Source: DASPPM01 sp052143835
GTDB taxonomy: Bacteria; Pseudomonadota; Alphaproteobacteria; JACZXZ01
Assembly (NCBI GenBank): GCA_052143835.1
Contig: JBKQRV010000093.1
Coordinates: forward strand, 1 to 64,000
Direction of reading: 5' to 3'
DNA length: 64,000 bases
In this document: positions 17,446-26,206 of the stretch, piece by piece
Layout: every line of letters begins with the position of its first letter
How positions within the stretch are numbered: the stretch's first letter is position 1
Translations under genes and position numbers: made by a program
The notes under the pieces: model-generated
What the model saw: the letters and a program-made list of their open reading frames with translations, nothing else
The model's database searches: none
Told to the model about the DNA's origin: nothing

Positions 17446-18102
17446 ATGATCGGCGGCCCGGTTCTCGTCATAGCCCCGCACGCGCTCGACGAGGTCCTCG
17501 GCTGCGGCGGCACTGTGGCACGGCACGCAGGTGCTGGTGCCAGGGTCGACATTCTGGTGCTCATGGGCGACGGCAGCGGGCGCGACGCGGCGCGGCGCAC
17601 GGCTGCCGGCCGGGCCGCCGAGCTCTTGGGCGCGCGGCCTCCTCGCCTTGCCGGCTTCCCCGAGAACCGCAGCGACACCATCCCGCTCCTCGAGCTGGTG
17701 GGTGCGGTCGAGCGCGCGCTACGCGAGCTCTCCCCCGAGACCGTCTATGTGAGCCCTGCCGGCAGCCTCAACCTCGACCATCGCCGTGTCTTCGAGGCGA
17801 GCGTGACCGCACTCCGGCCGCAGCCGGGCCTCTCCGTGCGCGCGGTCTATGCCTACGAGATTCTCTCGAGCACCAACTGGGCGCCGCGCGGCGTGGGCCT
17901 TCCCTTCGAGCCGCAGCGCTTCGTCGACGTGAGCCAAGTCTTCGCGCTCAAGCTCGCCGCACTCGCGCTCTACGGCGACGAGATGCGCCCCTTTCCCCAT
18001 GCCCGCTCGTTGGAGGCCGTGAAAGCGCATGCCGCCTATCGTGGCAGCACGATCGGCGTCGCCCATGCCGAGGCCTTCGAGGTGGTGCGGGAGATCGGTT
18101 AG
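17446..18102 (+). CDS. PIG-L/LmbE-family deacetylase-like protein with altered catalytic motif
   Basis: This is a 218-residue protein. The family's N-terminal zinc motif (usually PHPDDE) reads PHALDE here: His12 and Asp15, the metal ligands, are kept, but the first Asp, the general base, is Leu14. The second site, NLDHRRVFEA, supplies the third ligand His112. GCGGT follows the first motif as normal. Family members remove N-acetyl groups from amino sugars (GlcNAc-PI, mycothiol and similar pathways). With the base replaced, either another residue acts or the protein has a different role. It sits 4 bp after the second aminotransferase, consistent with a job on the amino sugar made there. Annotation as an active deacetylase would be unsafe. 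Confidence 0.85.
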   Translation: MIGGPVLVIAPHALDEVLGCGGTVARHAGAGARVDILVLMGDGSGRDAARRTAAGRAAELLGARPPRLAGFPENRSDTIPLLELVGAVERALRELSPETVYVSPAGSLNLDHRRVFEASVTALRPQPGLSVRAVYAYEILSSTNWAPRGVGLPFEPQRFVDVSQVFALKLAALALYGDEMRPFPHARSLEAVKAHAAYRGSTIGVAHAEAFEVVREIG

Positions 18103-18144
18103 CGGTTTGCGCCGACAACGACAAAGAGCGGCGAGAGGGAAATC

Positions 18145-19596
18145 GTGAATTTCACCCAGCCGGAATTCCTCATCCTCTTCTCCCTGTTTTTGCCGATCTA
18201 TTTCATGTTGCGGAGACGGCTGCGCGCGCAGACGCTCGCGCTCACGCTCGCAAGCTATATCTTCTATGCGTGGTTCGACTGGCGGTTCCTTGGCTTGCTG
18301 CTTCTTTCCACGGTCGTCGATTTCTATTTTGCCATCGTGATCGACTATGCGAAGCATTCTGAGAAGCAGCCGTATCCGATCAACGTCGCCAAATGCACAT
18401 TATGGGCGAGCGTCGCCTACAATCTGGCGGTCCTTGGTTTCTTCAAGTATTTCGATTTCTTCATGGGCTCGTTTCAAGCTTTGTTTGATCATCTTGGAAT
18501 TCGCGAGTCTCTTCCTGTCCTGCAAATTGTGCTTCCAGCGGGCATATCGTTCTACACGTTCCAGTCCTTGAGCTACGTGATCGACGTCTATGACGGCAAG
18601 CTGCGCGCGACGAACCGTCTCGCGGACTACGCCGCCTACATCAGCTTCTTCCCGCATCTCGTCTCCGGCCCCATTCTGCGCGGCGCCTACCTCATGCCGA
18701 AGATCGTCCATGAGCGCAAAATGTCGCTGCCCTTGGCCTTGAGCGGACTGCAGCTCGCTCTTTGGGGCTATTTCACCAAGCTGGTCCTGGCCGACAACAT
18801 GGCCTCCATCGTGAACCGTATCTTCCTCAACCCCTCGCCGCATGGCGCCGGGGTCATCATCGCGACCTACGCGTTCGCTTTCCAGATCTACGGCGATTTC
18901 ATGGGCTACACGAATATCGCGCGCGGCATTTCGAGGATGATGGGCTTCGAGCTCGTGCTCAACTTCAATCTCCCCTATTTCGCGGCGAACCCCGGCGATT
19001 TCTGGCGGCGCTGGCACATCAGCCTTTCGAGCTGGCTGCGCGACTATCTCTATATCCGCCTCGGCGGGAACCGCAACGGGCGGCTCCAAACCTATCGCAA
19101 TCTGCTTATCACCATGATCCTCGGCGGCCTGTGGCACGGCGCGGCGTGGAACTTCATCATCTGGGGAGCCTATCACGGAGTCTTGCTCGCCATTCATCGC
19201 GCATTTCGCGACGGCAAGCGAGTCTTGTCGGCAGCGGTGGCGGATCAAGGGGGGGGCCGCGTGCTCAATGGACTGAAGATCGTCTGCTTCTTTCAGCTCA
19301 CCTGCATCGGCTGGCTCATTTTTCGCGCCCGCGGCTTTCACGACATTATTGCCAAATTCAAGGCCGTGCTGCTCTATACCAAGCTCGACGATTTTTGGAC
19401 GCCGGACGCTGCGTATCTCGTGGCATTTGCGGTGCCGTTCGTGGCATTCGAGGTATATCAATACCTCTCCGGCCAACTCGAGCCCTGGCGCCGCTGGCCC
19501 TGGCCGATCCGGACCTTGTGGTATGCCGCATTGCTGATCTTGATCGCGATCTTGATGCCCGAAGTGGAGACGCCGTTTATCTATTTCCAATTCTAG
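18145..19596 (+). CDS. MBOAT O-acyltransferase (AlgI/PatA-like)
   Basis: This is a 483-residue polytopic protein from GTG 18145 behind GAGAGGGA. It has the AlgI-type MBOAT core: GISFYTFQSLSYVIDVYDG, ISFFPHLVSGPI, GYFTKLVLADNMA, YGDFMGYTNIARG, FWRRWHISLSSWLRDY, and the catalytic His331 in GGLWHGAAWNF. AlgI-like proteins move an acyl (usually acetyl) group across the membrane for transfer to exported polysaccharides by SGNH-fold partners. Two SGNH-like genes follow directly, the nearer 16 bp away. A run of eight G (19249-19256) lies within the coding sequence. This is the best-supported modification function in the window. Confidence 0.94.
   Translation: MNFTQPEFLILFSLFLPIYFMLRRRLRAQTLALTLASYIFYAWFDWRFLGLLLLSTVVDFYFAIVIDYAKHSEKQPYPINVAKCTLWASVAYNLAVLGFFKYFDFFMGSFQALFDHLGIRESLPVLQIVLPAGISFYTFQSLSYVIDVYDGKLRATNRLADYAAYISFFPHLVSGPILRGAYLMPKIVHERKMSLPLALSGLQLALWGYFTKLVLADNMASIVNRIFLNPSPHGAGVIIATYAFAFQIYGDFMGYTNIARGISRMMGFELVLNFNLPYFAANPGDFWRRWHISLSSWLRDYLYIRLGGNRNGRLQTYRNLLITMILGGLWHGAAWNFIIWGAYHGVLLAIHRAFRDGKRVLSAAVADQGGGRVLNGLKIVCFFQLTCIGWLIFRARGFHDIIAKFKAVLLYTKLDDFWTPDAAYLVAFAVPFVAFEVYQYLSGQLEPWRRWPWPIRTLWYAALLILIAILMPEVETPFIYFQF
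19249..19256 (+). repeat. Homopolymeric G8 tract inside the MBOAT gene
   Basis: Eight consecutive G residues encode part of ADQGGGRV in a cytoplasmic-loop-like segment of the MBOAT. Slippage by one base would truncate the protein. Whether this happens is unknown. Confidence 0.6.
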
Positions 19597-19612
19597 AAGG
19601 AGCGGGCCGGAT

Positions 19613-20779
19613 TTGAGGATGCGCCCTGCACAGTCGGGAGCCTCGACGGATCCGCTGGGGAAGGGAGCGGCGCGACGCGCTCTTTTCTCTCGTGTGCCGG
19701 GTGCGCGCGACCTCGTCATCGCCCTGCTGCTCGGCGCGGCCATCCTGCTGGGCTTCGACGCGCTCGGCGGAAGGATCGAGCTCCTGGGCCGCCTGCACCT
19801 CTGGCATGCGCAATGGCATCTCTGGGTAGAGCGGCATTTCCCGGCGTCCGCGGCCGGGATCGGGGCAGCCGCTTCGGCGCAACCCGTGGCGACGGATTTC
19901 CGTCTCAAGCGCGACCCGTTCCTTGTTTTTACCAAGGAGGACGGTCTTCGCTACCACCCCTTGATCGATTTCGCGGGCGCGCAGTTTCCCGGCGCGCGAT
20001 CCTCCTACGAGAAGCGGGACTTCTTCGGGTTCCGCAACGACTTCAATGCCTATCTCAATCCGGGAAGCTATACCTATATCGTCATGACGGGGAACAGCGA
20101 GCTGGTGGGGGCGACCCACACGACGACGATCGCGCAGGACCTGGAATTCATCCTCAATACGCGGTCTGAGAGGAAATATCGCGTTCTCAATCTCGGCTTG
20201 AACAGCGCCACCTCCTCGAACGAGATAAATTTCTTCGTCAATTTGGCCTTCAATCTCCATCCTGAATTCGTCATCAGCCACTCATTCGTCACCGATATGC
20301 GCGATTGCGACAAGGAGGCGCCGGAATTCCAGAAGATCGGCATGTTTTTCCCGGACTTCGAAACGAAATGGATTAGGCTGGACGATGCTGCGAATTACGA
20401 CCCAGAGGGTCCGGCGCGGTTTCGCGGCCCGCCGTCGGAAAAGTATCTACTCGAGGGCTTCGTGCGGGACTTGCAACGTTATCGGGCGATTGCCGCGGCG
20501 AGCGGCGCGCGCTTCATATTCGGGCTGCAAAAGTTCGATGAGAGCCGTGCCAAAGGGACGCCAGGCGAGGCAGACTGGGCGCGCGTCAAGCGCATGTACG
20601 AGAATTTCAAGGCCCTCCTCCGTGAACACCCATTGAAGATCGACATGATCGACTTCAATTCGGTCGCCGAAGTGCACCTCGCTTCCTCGACCGACCCGAT
20701 GCATACGACGAACGCCAGCGCGCGGCGCATCGCCGAAATATACGCTGACCGCATTTTGGCCCTTGAAAGGCAACAATGA
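19613..20779 (+). CDS. Membrane-anchored SGNH-like protein, probable polysaccharide O-acyl transfer partner
   Basis: This is a 388-residue protein from TTG 19613 (AAGGAG 10 nt upstream); ATG 19619 would also do. One N-terminal helix (about residues 33-53) anchors an extracytoplasmic domain. The domain has a GDS-like nucleophile motif TGNSELVG, an Asn-rich NLGLNSATSSNE block and a terminal DPMH (Asp-x-x-His) with TTNASARRIAEIYADRIL, matching SGNH hydrolase blocks I, III and V. The Asp of GDS is Asn (GNS). It follows the MBOAT gene by 16 bp and is closely related to the next gene. As with AlgI and AlgJ/AlgX, it probably takes the acyl group delivered by the MBOAT to the glycan. Confidence 0.85.
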   Translation: MRMRPAQSGASTDPLGKGAARRALFSRVPGARDLVIALLLGAAILLGFDALGGRIELLGRLHLWHAQWHLWVERHFPASAAGIGAAASAQPVATDFRLKRDPFLVFTKEDGLRYHPLIDFAGAQFPGARSSYEKRDFFGFRNDFNAYLNPGSYTYIVMTGNSELVGATHTTTIAQDLEFILNTRSERKYRVLNLGLNSATSSNEINFFVNLAFNLHPEFVISHSFVTDMRDCDKEAPEFQKIGMFFPDFETKWIRLDDAANYDPEGPARFRGPPSEKYLLEGFVRDLQRYRAIAAASGARFIFGLQKFDESRAKGTPGEADWARVKRMYENFKALLREHPLKIDMIDFNSVAEVHLASSTDPMHTTNASARRIAEIYADRILALERQQ

Positions 20780-20924
20780 GCCGGGTCTGCGAGAACGTGC
20801 GCAACAGGCGGCAACCAGCGGAAGCCGAGGCCGGCCCTCGCGCGAGCGGAGAATTGCGGCGGGGCCGCGCGCGCGGCCGGCGGCCGGCGTCTCGACGAGG
20901 CACCTTGGTCGACAGGCATCGCCC

Positions 20925-22169
20925 ATGAATGGCATCCGCACGATCGCGTCGGCGGCAAGGCTGCGGCGTGGATCGCTCGCGCGCATGCTGCGGAGAAAGC
21001 GGACGACCGCGCGGGAGTTCCTGCTCGCAGTGCTTCTTGCCGGAACGGTCCTCTTCGCTTTCGGCGCGGCGGGCGGCAAGATCGAGCTGTGGAACCGCTT
21101 GTATCTCTGGTATGCGTCAAAGGAGATCGCGGCACAGGACCATGCGTTGCCTTTGCAGGCGAAGGGCGAGCGGACCGCCGCCTCCGAAGACGCCGCCGGC
21201 GAGTTTCGCCTCGACCACGATCCGTTCCTGACCTTCACCAAAAGGACCGGGTTCCGTCTCCATCCGTTGATCGATTTCGTGGGAGCGAACTTTAACGACG
21301 ACAAGGACATTTTTATGGGGCAAACCACGGAGCACTATTGGCAGGATCGGGATTTTTTCGGATTTCGCAATAATTTCAACGCCTATTTCGATCCCGGGGG
21401 CTATACCTACATCGTCATGACCGGCAATAGCGAGGCGGTCGGCTTCCGGCACGAGACGACGATCGCGCAGAATCTGCAAAGCATTCTGGAGGCGCGCACC
21501 GGGAAGCGATACCGCGTCTTGAATTTGGCGCTGAACAGCGCGACCAGCGCGAACGAGATCAACTATTTCATCAATCTGGGGTTCGATCTTCATCCCGCGT
21601 TCGTCATCAGCCACGGGTTTGCAATGGACATGCTCTACGGCTATCAGGTGGCGCCCGAATTTCAGTCGATGGGACTATTCTATCACGCCTTGGCGAAAAT
21701 CCAAGCCGAACGCATTCATGCGGGGAATTTCGATCCGCGAGCGTTCGAGCTCGCCGAGCAATCGGTCTCGGAAGGGCATTTGCTCGAGGGCTGCATCCGC
21801 AATCTGGAGCGCTACCGCGCCATCGCCGAGGCAAGCGGCGCCAAGTTCATCCTGGGAATCCAGAAATTCGATGCCAGCCGCGTCAAGGGATTGCCAGGGC
21901 CGATCGGCGAGTCCGGCTATGATCGCGTCGCCCGCATGTACACGAAATTCAAGGAAATCCTTGCCCGCGGCCAATTGGACCTGGATGTCATCGATTTCAA
22001 TACATATCCCGGTATCGAGCTGGCCGTCGCAACCGATGCGATACACACCACGGAGGCGAGCTCCCGGAGAATTGCGGAGATTTACGCCGATCACATACTG
22101 GCATTGGAAAAGAGCGGCGCGCGGGGGCTGCTCGGCACGCCTGCGAAGTCGAACGCCGAAGCCGAATGA
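20925..22169 (+). CDS. Membrane-anchored SGNH-like protein, tandem paralogue of the preceding gene
   Basis: This is a 414-residue protein from ATG 20925; an open frame reaches back to 20763, but that stretch is Arg/Ala-rich and unlike the domain. It shares almost every landmark with the preceding protein: DRDFFGFRNNFNAYFDPG, IVMTGNSEAVGF, NLALNSATSANEINYF, DLHPAFVISHGF and a terminal DAIH with TTEASSRRIAEIYADHIL. One anchor helix lies near residues 30-50. The pair is therefore a tandem duplication. Two copies beside one MBOAT suggest two acceptor positions or an AlgJ/AlgX-like division of labour. No obvious promoter separates it from the upstream gene. Confidence 0.85.
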   Translation: MNGIRTIASAARLRRGSLARMLRRKRTTAREFLLAVLLAGTVLFAFGAAGGKIELWNRLYLWYASKEIAAQDHALPLQAKGERTAASEDAAGEFRLDHDPFLTFTKRTGFRLHPLIDFVGANFNDDKDIFMGQTTEHYWQDRDFFGFRNNFNAYFDPGGYTYIVMTGNSEAVGFRHETTIAQNLQSILEARTGKRYRVLNLALNSATSANEINYFINLGFDLHPAFVISHGFAMDMLYGYQVAPEFQSMGLFYHALAKIQAERIHAGNFDPRAFELAEQSVSEGHLLEGCIRNLERYRAIAEASGAKFILGIQKFDASRVKGLPGPIGESGYDRVARMYTKFKEILARGQLDLDVIDFNTYPGIELAVATDAIHTTEASSRRIAEIYADHILALEKSGARGLLGTPAKSNAEAE

Positions 22170-22269
22170 ACGAGGTCCGAGGTGGGCGAGGGGAATGCAT
22201 GTTCGTTGGAGATCACCATGGAGGCGCCGCGACGGCGCTCTGTCTAACGTACGCTCGCTCGACGCCGCC

Positions 22270-22680
22270 GAGACGCGTGCCACCCAAGAATTCGCTCGAA
22301 TTCGTACGTTCTGAACGACGCGCATGAGGTGCTTGTACCGGCGCACGGCAAGGCCGCGGCGGCTCATCCAGGGCGCGCTCGGCGTCATGCCTGCGTCGCC
22401 GCATTGGCCTATCCAGTGAGCCGCGATTGAGCAGCGCCTTGCGGTCGATCGCGAAACAGTGCATCCTGACATCCACGGCCGCAATCCAACGGAGCATGTC
22501 GGTCGACGAGCGCACTGTCGCGAAGTAGCGCTCGATGCGAAGCCCCCATGGTCGACCCGCTTGCGTTGGCCTGCCATTCTTGGGCTCGAGGATCAAAGAC
22601 CGACTTGGCAAGAGCCTTGGCATGCGCGTCGAGAAGCAGGACGGCTGAGGGATCAAGAGCAATATTGAGAATGTCGCTGC
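22270..22680 (-). pseudogene. Frameshifted remnant, possibly of a glycosyltransferase
   Basis: The minus strand of this otherwise empty 500-bp gap carries protein-like stretches in three successive frames: DILNIALDPSAVLLLDAHAK, then RYFATVRSSTDMLRWIAAVD followed by VRMHCFAIDRKALL, then GQCGDAGMTPSAPWMSRRGL. Between these stretches the frame becomes Arg/Pro-rich nonsense and must shift twice. LLLDA(D) followed by a later FAIDRKALL is the style of family 2 glycosyltransferases, but I cannot confirm the family. The remnant ends at the start of the plus-strand gene at 22671. Confidence 0.35.
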
Positions 22681-24299
22681 GCTCTATCCCTTCGGCTGGT
22701 CTCCCGTACCGCACGCCGCCGCGCTCTTGGGCGCAGTGGGGTAGTCTCGCCGCCAAGCTCCCCCTGCTTTACCTCGCCGCGGCGGCGCTTACCGCAATTT
22801 ACGTCTGTCAGGACGAGCACATCGCCGTGCACCCGGCATGGTACCTCGAGGATATGCCCGCGCTAACCTATGGCAACGGGAAATTCGGGGCGGAGGAACT
22901 CATCAAGCAGTTTCAGAATTTCGGCGGCTGGATCGAATTTCGTCCACGGTTCTTGGCGTACTTTATTTTGACCCTTGACCAATATCTACGATTCTTCCTC
23001 TATCCGTTTTGGCGAATTCCGACGAATTTTTCGATAATGTACATACCCGAGTTGATTTCTGTTGTCTTGTTCTACAGAACAGTCTTCAATCTCACCAGTC
23101 GGAAAAACTCGGCTCAGGTCGGAACGGCCCTTTACGTGACTTCGCTCGGTTTTACGTCGGGCTTGTCCTACATGTTCTTGGCCGGCAAACCGATGACAAA
23201 CGTCATCTTCATCGTTATTGCCGCCATTGCCTCGGAAATGTGGAAAAAAGACGAGACCAAGCTCTTCATTGAGCACTCGCCGGGTCATCAGCTGATCATA
23301 TTGCTGACGATGTTCATCGGCTTCAATTTCGACGAGGGGGCGTTTTTCGCCCCTCTTATCGCCCCCACCCTGTTTCCCTCGCTCTTTGTACCTCGTGATC
23401 CTCGGCGACGCCTGGGCGGGCGCACGGCGCTCAATCTGCTTGTCTATTTTCTGCCGGTGTTGTGTTTTCTTTTGTTTGTTTTGGTCATCGTCCCGGTAAT
23501 CACGCGAGCGACCTACGGCTACGACTTCGATTTCATTTCGACGGTTCTGGGAACCCATGACCCGCGGATGCACGAGGCCGACTATGGGCTCGCGGGGCGC
23601 TTCACGCCGACGACCCTCTATTTGAACTTCCTCGCGTTGCTCGAACCCTCCTTCATTCCCTGGCAGCTTCGCCCCTACCTGGGTTGGGGCGGACAAAGCA
23701 TCGTCGGGTCGCTTTATATCGGCACGGTCGTCATCGTTGCGGTGTGGGTTGCGAGGCTGGGCTCGATATTCGACCGTCGCCTCGCGTTTCGCTCCCTCGT
23801 CCTGCTCGGGTTGTTCATTCTGTTTTCTGCGCTATTGAACGGACGTCACGCCATCATCGTCAACGGCTACTACTATGGTTCGGCAATCGCCGTGTTCGTG
23901 AGCCTTTCGCTCGCACTTCTGGTGCGCGCCGCCTCGGCTCGCGGGATCAGGGCGCAGGGAGTGGCGCTGCTGCTCGTGGCTTGGCCGATCGCGATCCAAA
24001 TCGATCACTCCGTGTACGCGACCTCGCAGAGCCAAATCGGATACAACGCGCTTGCCGCAGACGACTACTCCAAAAATTCGCCCCTCGGCTTCGTCAAGCT
24101 CGATCGCCAGCGCCCGGTTTCGGGACAGGAGCTGGATTGGATTTGGCGGATGTGGAAAGCGGGCAAGTTGCTCGAAATTGGTTCGAGGCGCATTTCGCCC
24201 GGTTCCCTCTATCTCGTGGCCGAGCTTTACAGGCTCGACCAATACAAGTACGGCCCGATCCCTTCCGGCTTGATGGGGGCAGAGACAATTCGGCGATGA
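22671..24299 (+). CDS. Polytopic membrane protein, family A (copy 1), unknown function
   Basis: This is a 542-residue protein from ATG 22671; the open frame extends upstream without hydrophobic content. It has about 10-12 helices. Family landmarks, shared with the proteins at 31512, 43732, 51172 and 52781, are: an early loop with CQDEHIAVH, then RFLAYFILTLDQYLRFFLYP; SLGFTSGLSYMFLAGKPM; FNFDEGAFFAPL; GYYYGSAIAVFVSLSLALL; and a soluble C-terminal signature LDWIWRMWKAGKLLEI...ISPGSLYLVAELY. It is nearest to 31512-33149. The acidic DEH loop recalls GT-C catalytic loops (inference). It is followed by a family B gene after 150 bp, the same order as at 31.5-34.8 kb. Confidence 0.87.
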   Translation: MSLRSIPSAGLPYRTPPRSWAQWGSLAAKLPLLYLAAAALTAIYVCQDEHIAVHPAWYLEDMPALTYGNGKFGAEELIKQFQNFGGWIEFRPRFLAYFILTLDQYLRFFLYPFWRIPTNFSIMYIPELISVVLFYRTVFNLTSRKNSAQVGTALYVTSLGFTSGLSYMFLAGKPMTNVIFIVIAAIASEMWKKDETKLFIEHSPGHQLIILLTMFIGFNFDEGAFFAPLIAPTLFPSLFVPRDPRRRLGGRTALNLLVYFLPVLCFLLFVLVIVPVITRATYGYDFDFISTVLGTHDPRMHEADYGLAGRFTPTTLYLNFLALLEPSFIPWQLRPYLGWGGQSIVGSLYIGTVVIVAVWVARLGSIFDRRLAFRSLVLLGLFILFSALLNGRHAIIVNGYYYGSAIAVFVSLSLALLVRAASARGIRAQGVALLLVAWPIAIQIDHSVYATSQSQIGYNALAADDYSKNSPLGFVKLDRQRPVSGQELDWIWRMWKAGKLLEIGSRRISPGSLYLVAELYRLDQYKYGPIPSGLMGAETIRR

Positions 24300-24449
24300 G
24301 GCCCCCACGCGCGAGCGTCCGCATGCCAAAGCTCGAGAGGTCCTGCGGTGATCGCTGAGCGCCTCGCCGAGCGGAGTAAGGGCGTCGGCGGCGGTGCGAT
24401 ATCCCGAGCGCCGCAGCGCAAGTAGGTCGGGGACCGAGCGAAGACAGTG

Positions 24450-26072
24450 ATGAACAAAGCGAGATACAGGCAAAATCTTGTTCTTGCGATCGTCGCCCTG
24501 GCGGCGGGATTCGCCGCCGCCTGGCCCGCGCTCCATCTTGTCCTGGTCGATGCGAATTTGGCATCGGTCTATCACGAGAACATCGGCTATCGCTTCGGCT
24601 GGGTATTGCGCTTGGTCGATGGTGCCCCCGGGGACTATGTAAATCCGGGCCAGGGCGTCCTACTCTCCTTGGTGCAGGCGATCTACTACCTCGTCGGCAA
24701 AGCGCTCCATCTCGATCTCTTCGGGCAGATAGATTTATTCGCGTTGCTGACCCTCGGCGTTCCCGCCGCCGGCATGCTCGTGTTGGCGCTGTGCGTTGCT
24801 TGGGATCAAAGGCTCCACCCCGGCGTGCGCGCGGCTCTCGTTGTGACGCCGCTCGTCATGGGCCTCGGCCATACGCATACCTTCGCATACGAGACGTACC
24901 CGGACTATCTCGCCTATACCAAGCCGCTTTTTCTCCTCTTCGGGTGGCGCTGGCTCAAGTACTGCGCGTGGAAGGAGATCGGTTCGCGCTCGATCGCGCT
25001 CGAGCTCGGGGTTTTGGCGGGTCTGTTGGGCGCCCTTAAGGTGGTGTACCTCATTTTCCCCGCAGGCCTGTTATTGGCGACGCTCTGCGCTAGCGCGCGA
25101 AGTGCGCCGCGCAGGGCGGCTCGCATGGGCGCATATGTGGGCGCGTCGGCGATTCTAACGATGGGGGGCCTGTTTATCGTTCACTACGGCGGGGACCTGG
25201 GCGAGATCGTTCGCTTCTTTCGGGACATGGTCAACTTTACAAATCAATTTTCGGCGGCGCCTGCCATTTCCATCAGTCCCTTCGAGAGCTGGTCGACGCA
25301 CAGCAATTCCGACCTCGCCTGGTTGACCATCGTGTTAGCCACCGTTCTTCTTTTCGGTTTCGGACGCCGCGGAAAAAACGGGGCGGTCGCTGCAGCAGCA
25401 ATGGGAATTTTGGCGGCAATTGCCTTGGCTATTGCCTATTGGCGCGGAGGCGGAAGCAGTTATTTCGATGCTGTGGTGATCATGGCGATTTTGTGCGTTC
25501 TCGCGACCGCGACGTTCCGCAATCGGCGCCTGGTCGGGATCGCGTCTTTGGGACTCACGGGCGTATTCGTTCTCTGGCCGGCGGCCTGGGTCTGCACGCA
25601 CTGGCAGAATTACGTCACCGAATACGATTTGCTGCCGAATCTCGTGACCGAGGGAGATTGGCAGCGCGATCTATTCCAGTGGGACGTCGCCCAGGGCCTG
25701 CCGGTCTACGTGCTGATGCCCTCAAGCAATTTCATGCAAGGGACGATCGAAGACATGCTCATGCGCGGCTTGTCGAACTTCGAGCAGAGCTCGCTCGAGT
25801 CGAATAACAATTTGACGCGCGACGCCCTCTTCCCGCAGTTTCACTTCGGCCTTTGGAACATCGAGCTGCCGCCCCAGCCGCTGGTCCTTCTTTGGGTCAC
25901 TCGCGACCGGCCCTTTCCTCTGGTCGATCAGGCCATGCTCGACCAGGAAACGCAGTTGATCGCGCGCCTGCTCAAGGGACGCAAGCGGGAACGCTGCTAC
26001 CATGTCACGCAGCCGCTCACGCGGGCCGTTATATATTCCTGCGTGGTGAGCGCACCCGAAAGCGAGCCATAG
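24450..26072 (+). CDS. Polytopic membrane protein, family B (copy 1), unknown function
   Basis: This is a 540-residue protein; GTG 24447 immediately precedes ATG 24450. It has about ten helices. The first periplasmic-type loop is long and conserved with the copy at 33146: YHENIGYRFGWVLRLVDG, APGDYVNPGQGVLLSLVQAI. It is followed by LGHTHTFAYETYPDYLAYTK and LFLLFGWRWL. A soluble tail contains SNFMQGTIEDMLMRG, RPFPLVDQAMLD and a final CYHVTQPLTRAVIYSCVVS. The paired cysteines in the tail may form a disulphide outside the cytoplasm. I do not recognise the family. The gene always follows a family A gene in this window, so the two may form one complex or act in sequence. Confidence 0.87.
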   Translation: MNKARYRQNLVLAIVALAAGFAAAWPALHLVLVDANLASVYHENIGYRFGWVLRLVDGAPGDYVNPGQGVLLSLVQAIYYLVGKALHLDLFGQIDLFALLTLGVPAAGMLVLALCVAWDQRLHPGVRAALVVTPLVMGLGHTHTFAYETYPDYLAYTKPLFLLFGWRWLKYCAWKEIGSRSIALELGVLAGLLGALKVVYLIFPAGLLLATLCASARSAPRRAARMGAYVGASAILTMGGLFIVHYGGDLGEIVRFFRDMVNFTNQFSAAPAISISPFESWSTHSNSDLAWLTIVLATVLLFGFGRRGKNGAVAAAAMGILAAIALAIAYWRGGGSSYFDAVVIMAILCVLATATFRNRRLVGIASLGLTGVFVLWPAAWVCTHWQNYVTEYDLLPNLVTEGDWQRDLFQWDVAQGLPVYVLMPSSNFMQGTIEDMLMRGLSNFEQSSLESNNNLTRDALFPQFHFGLWNIELPPQPLVLLWVTRDRPFPLVDQAMLDQETQLIARLLKGRKRERCYHVTQPLTRAVIYSCVVSAPESEP

Positions 26073-26206
26073 TATCCGATTCGACGGATGAGCGGTGACC
26101 CATGCGAGGGCCGTCGACGTTGACCTTGCGGCGACACCCCTCCGGCCATGGTCAGGGAAGGCACGACTCGCAGACCAGTCAGGCGACGGGCGGCCACGCC
26201 AGGCGG

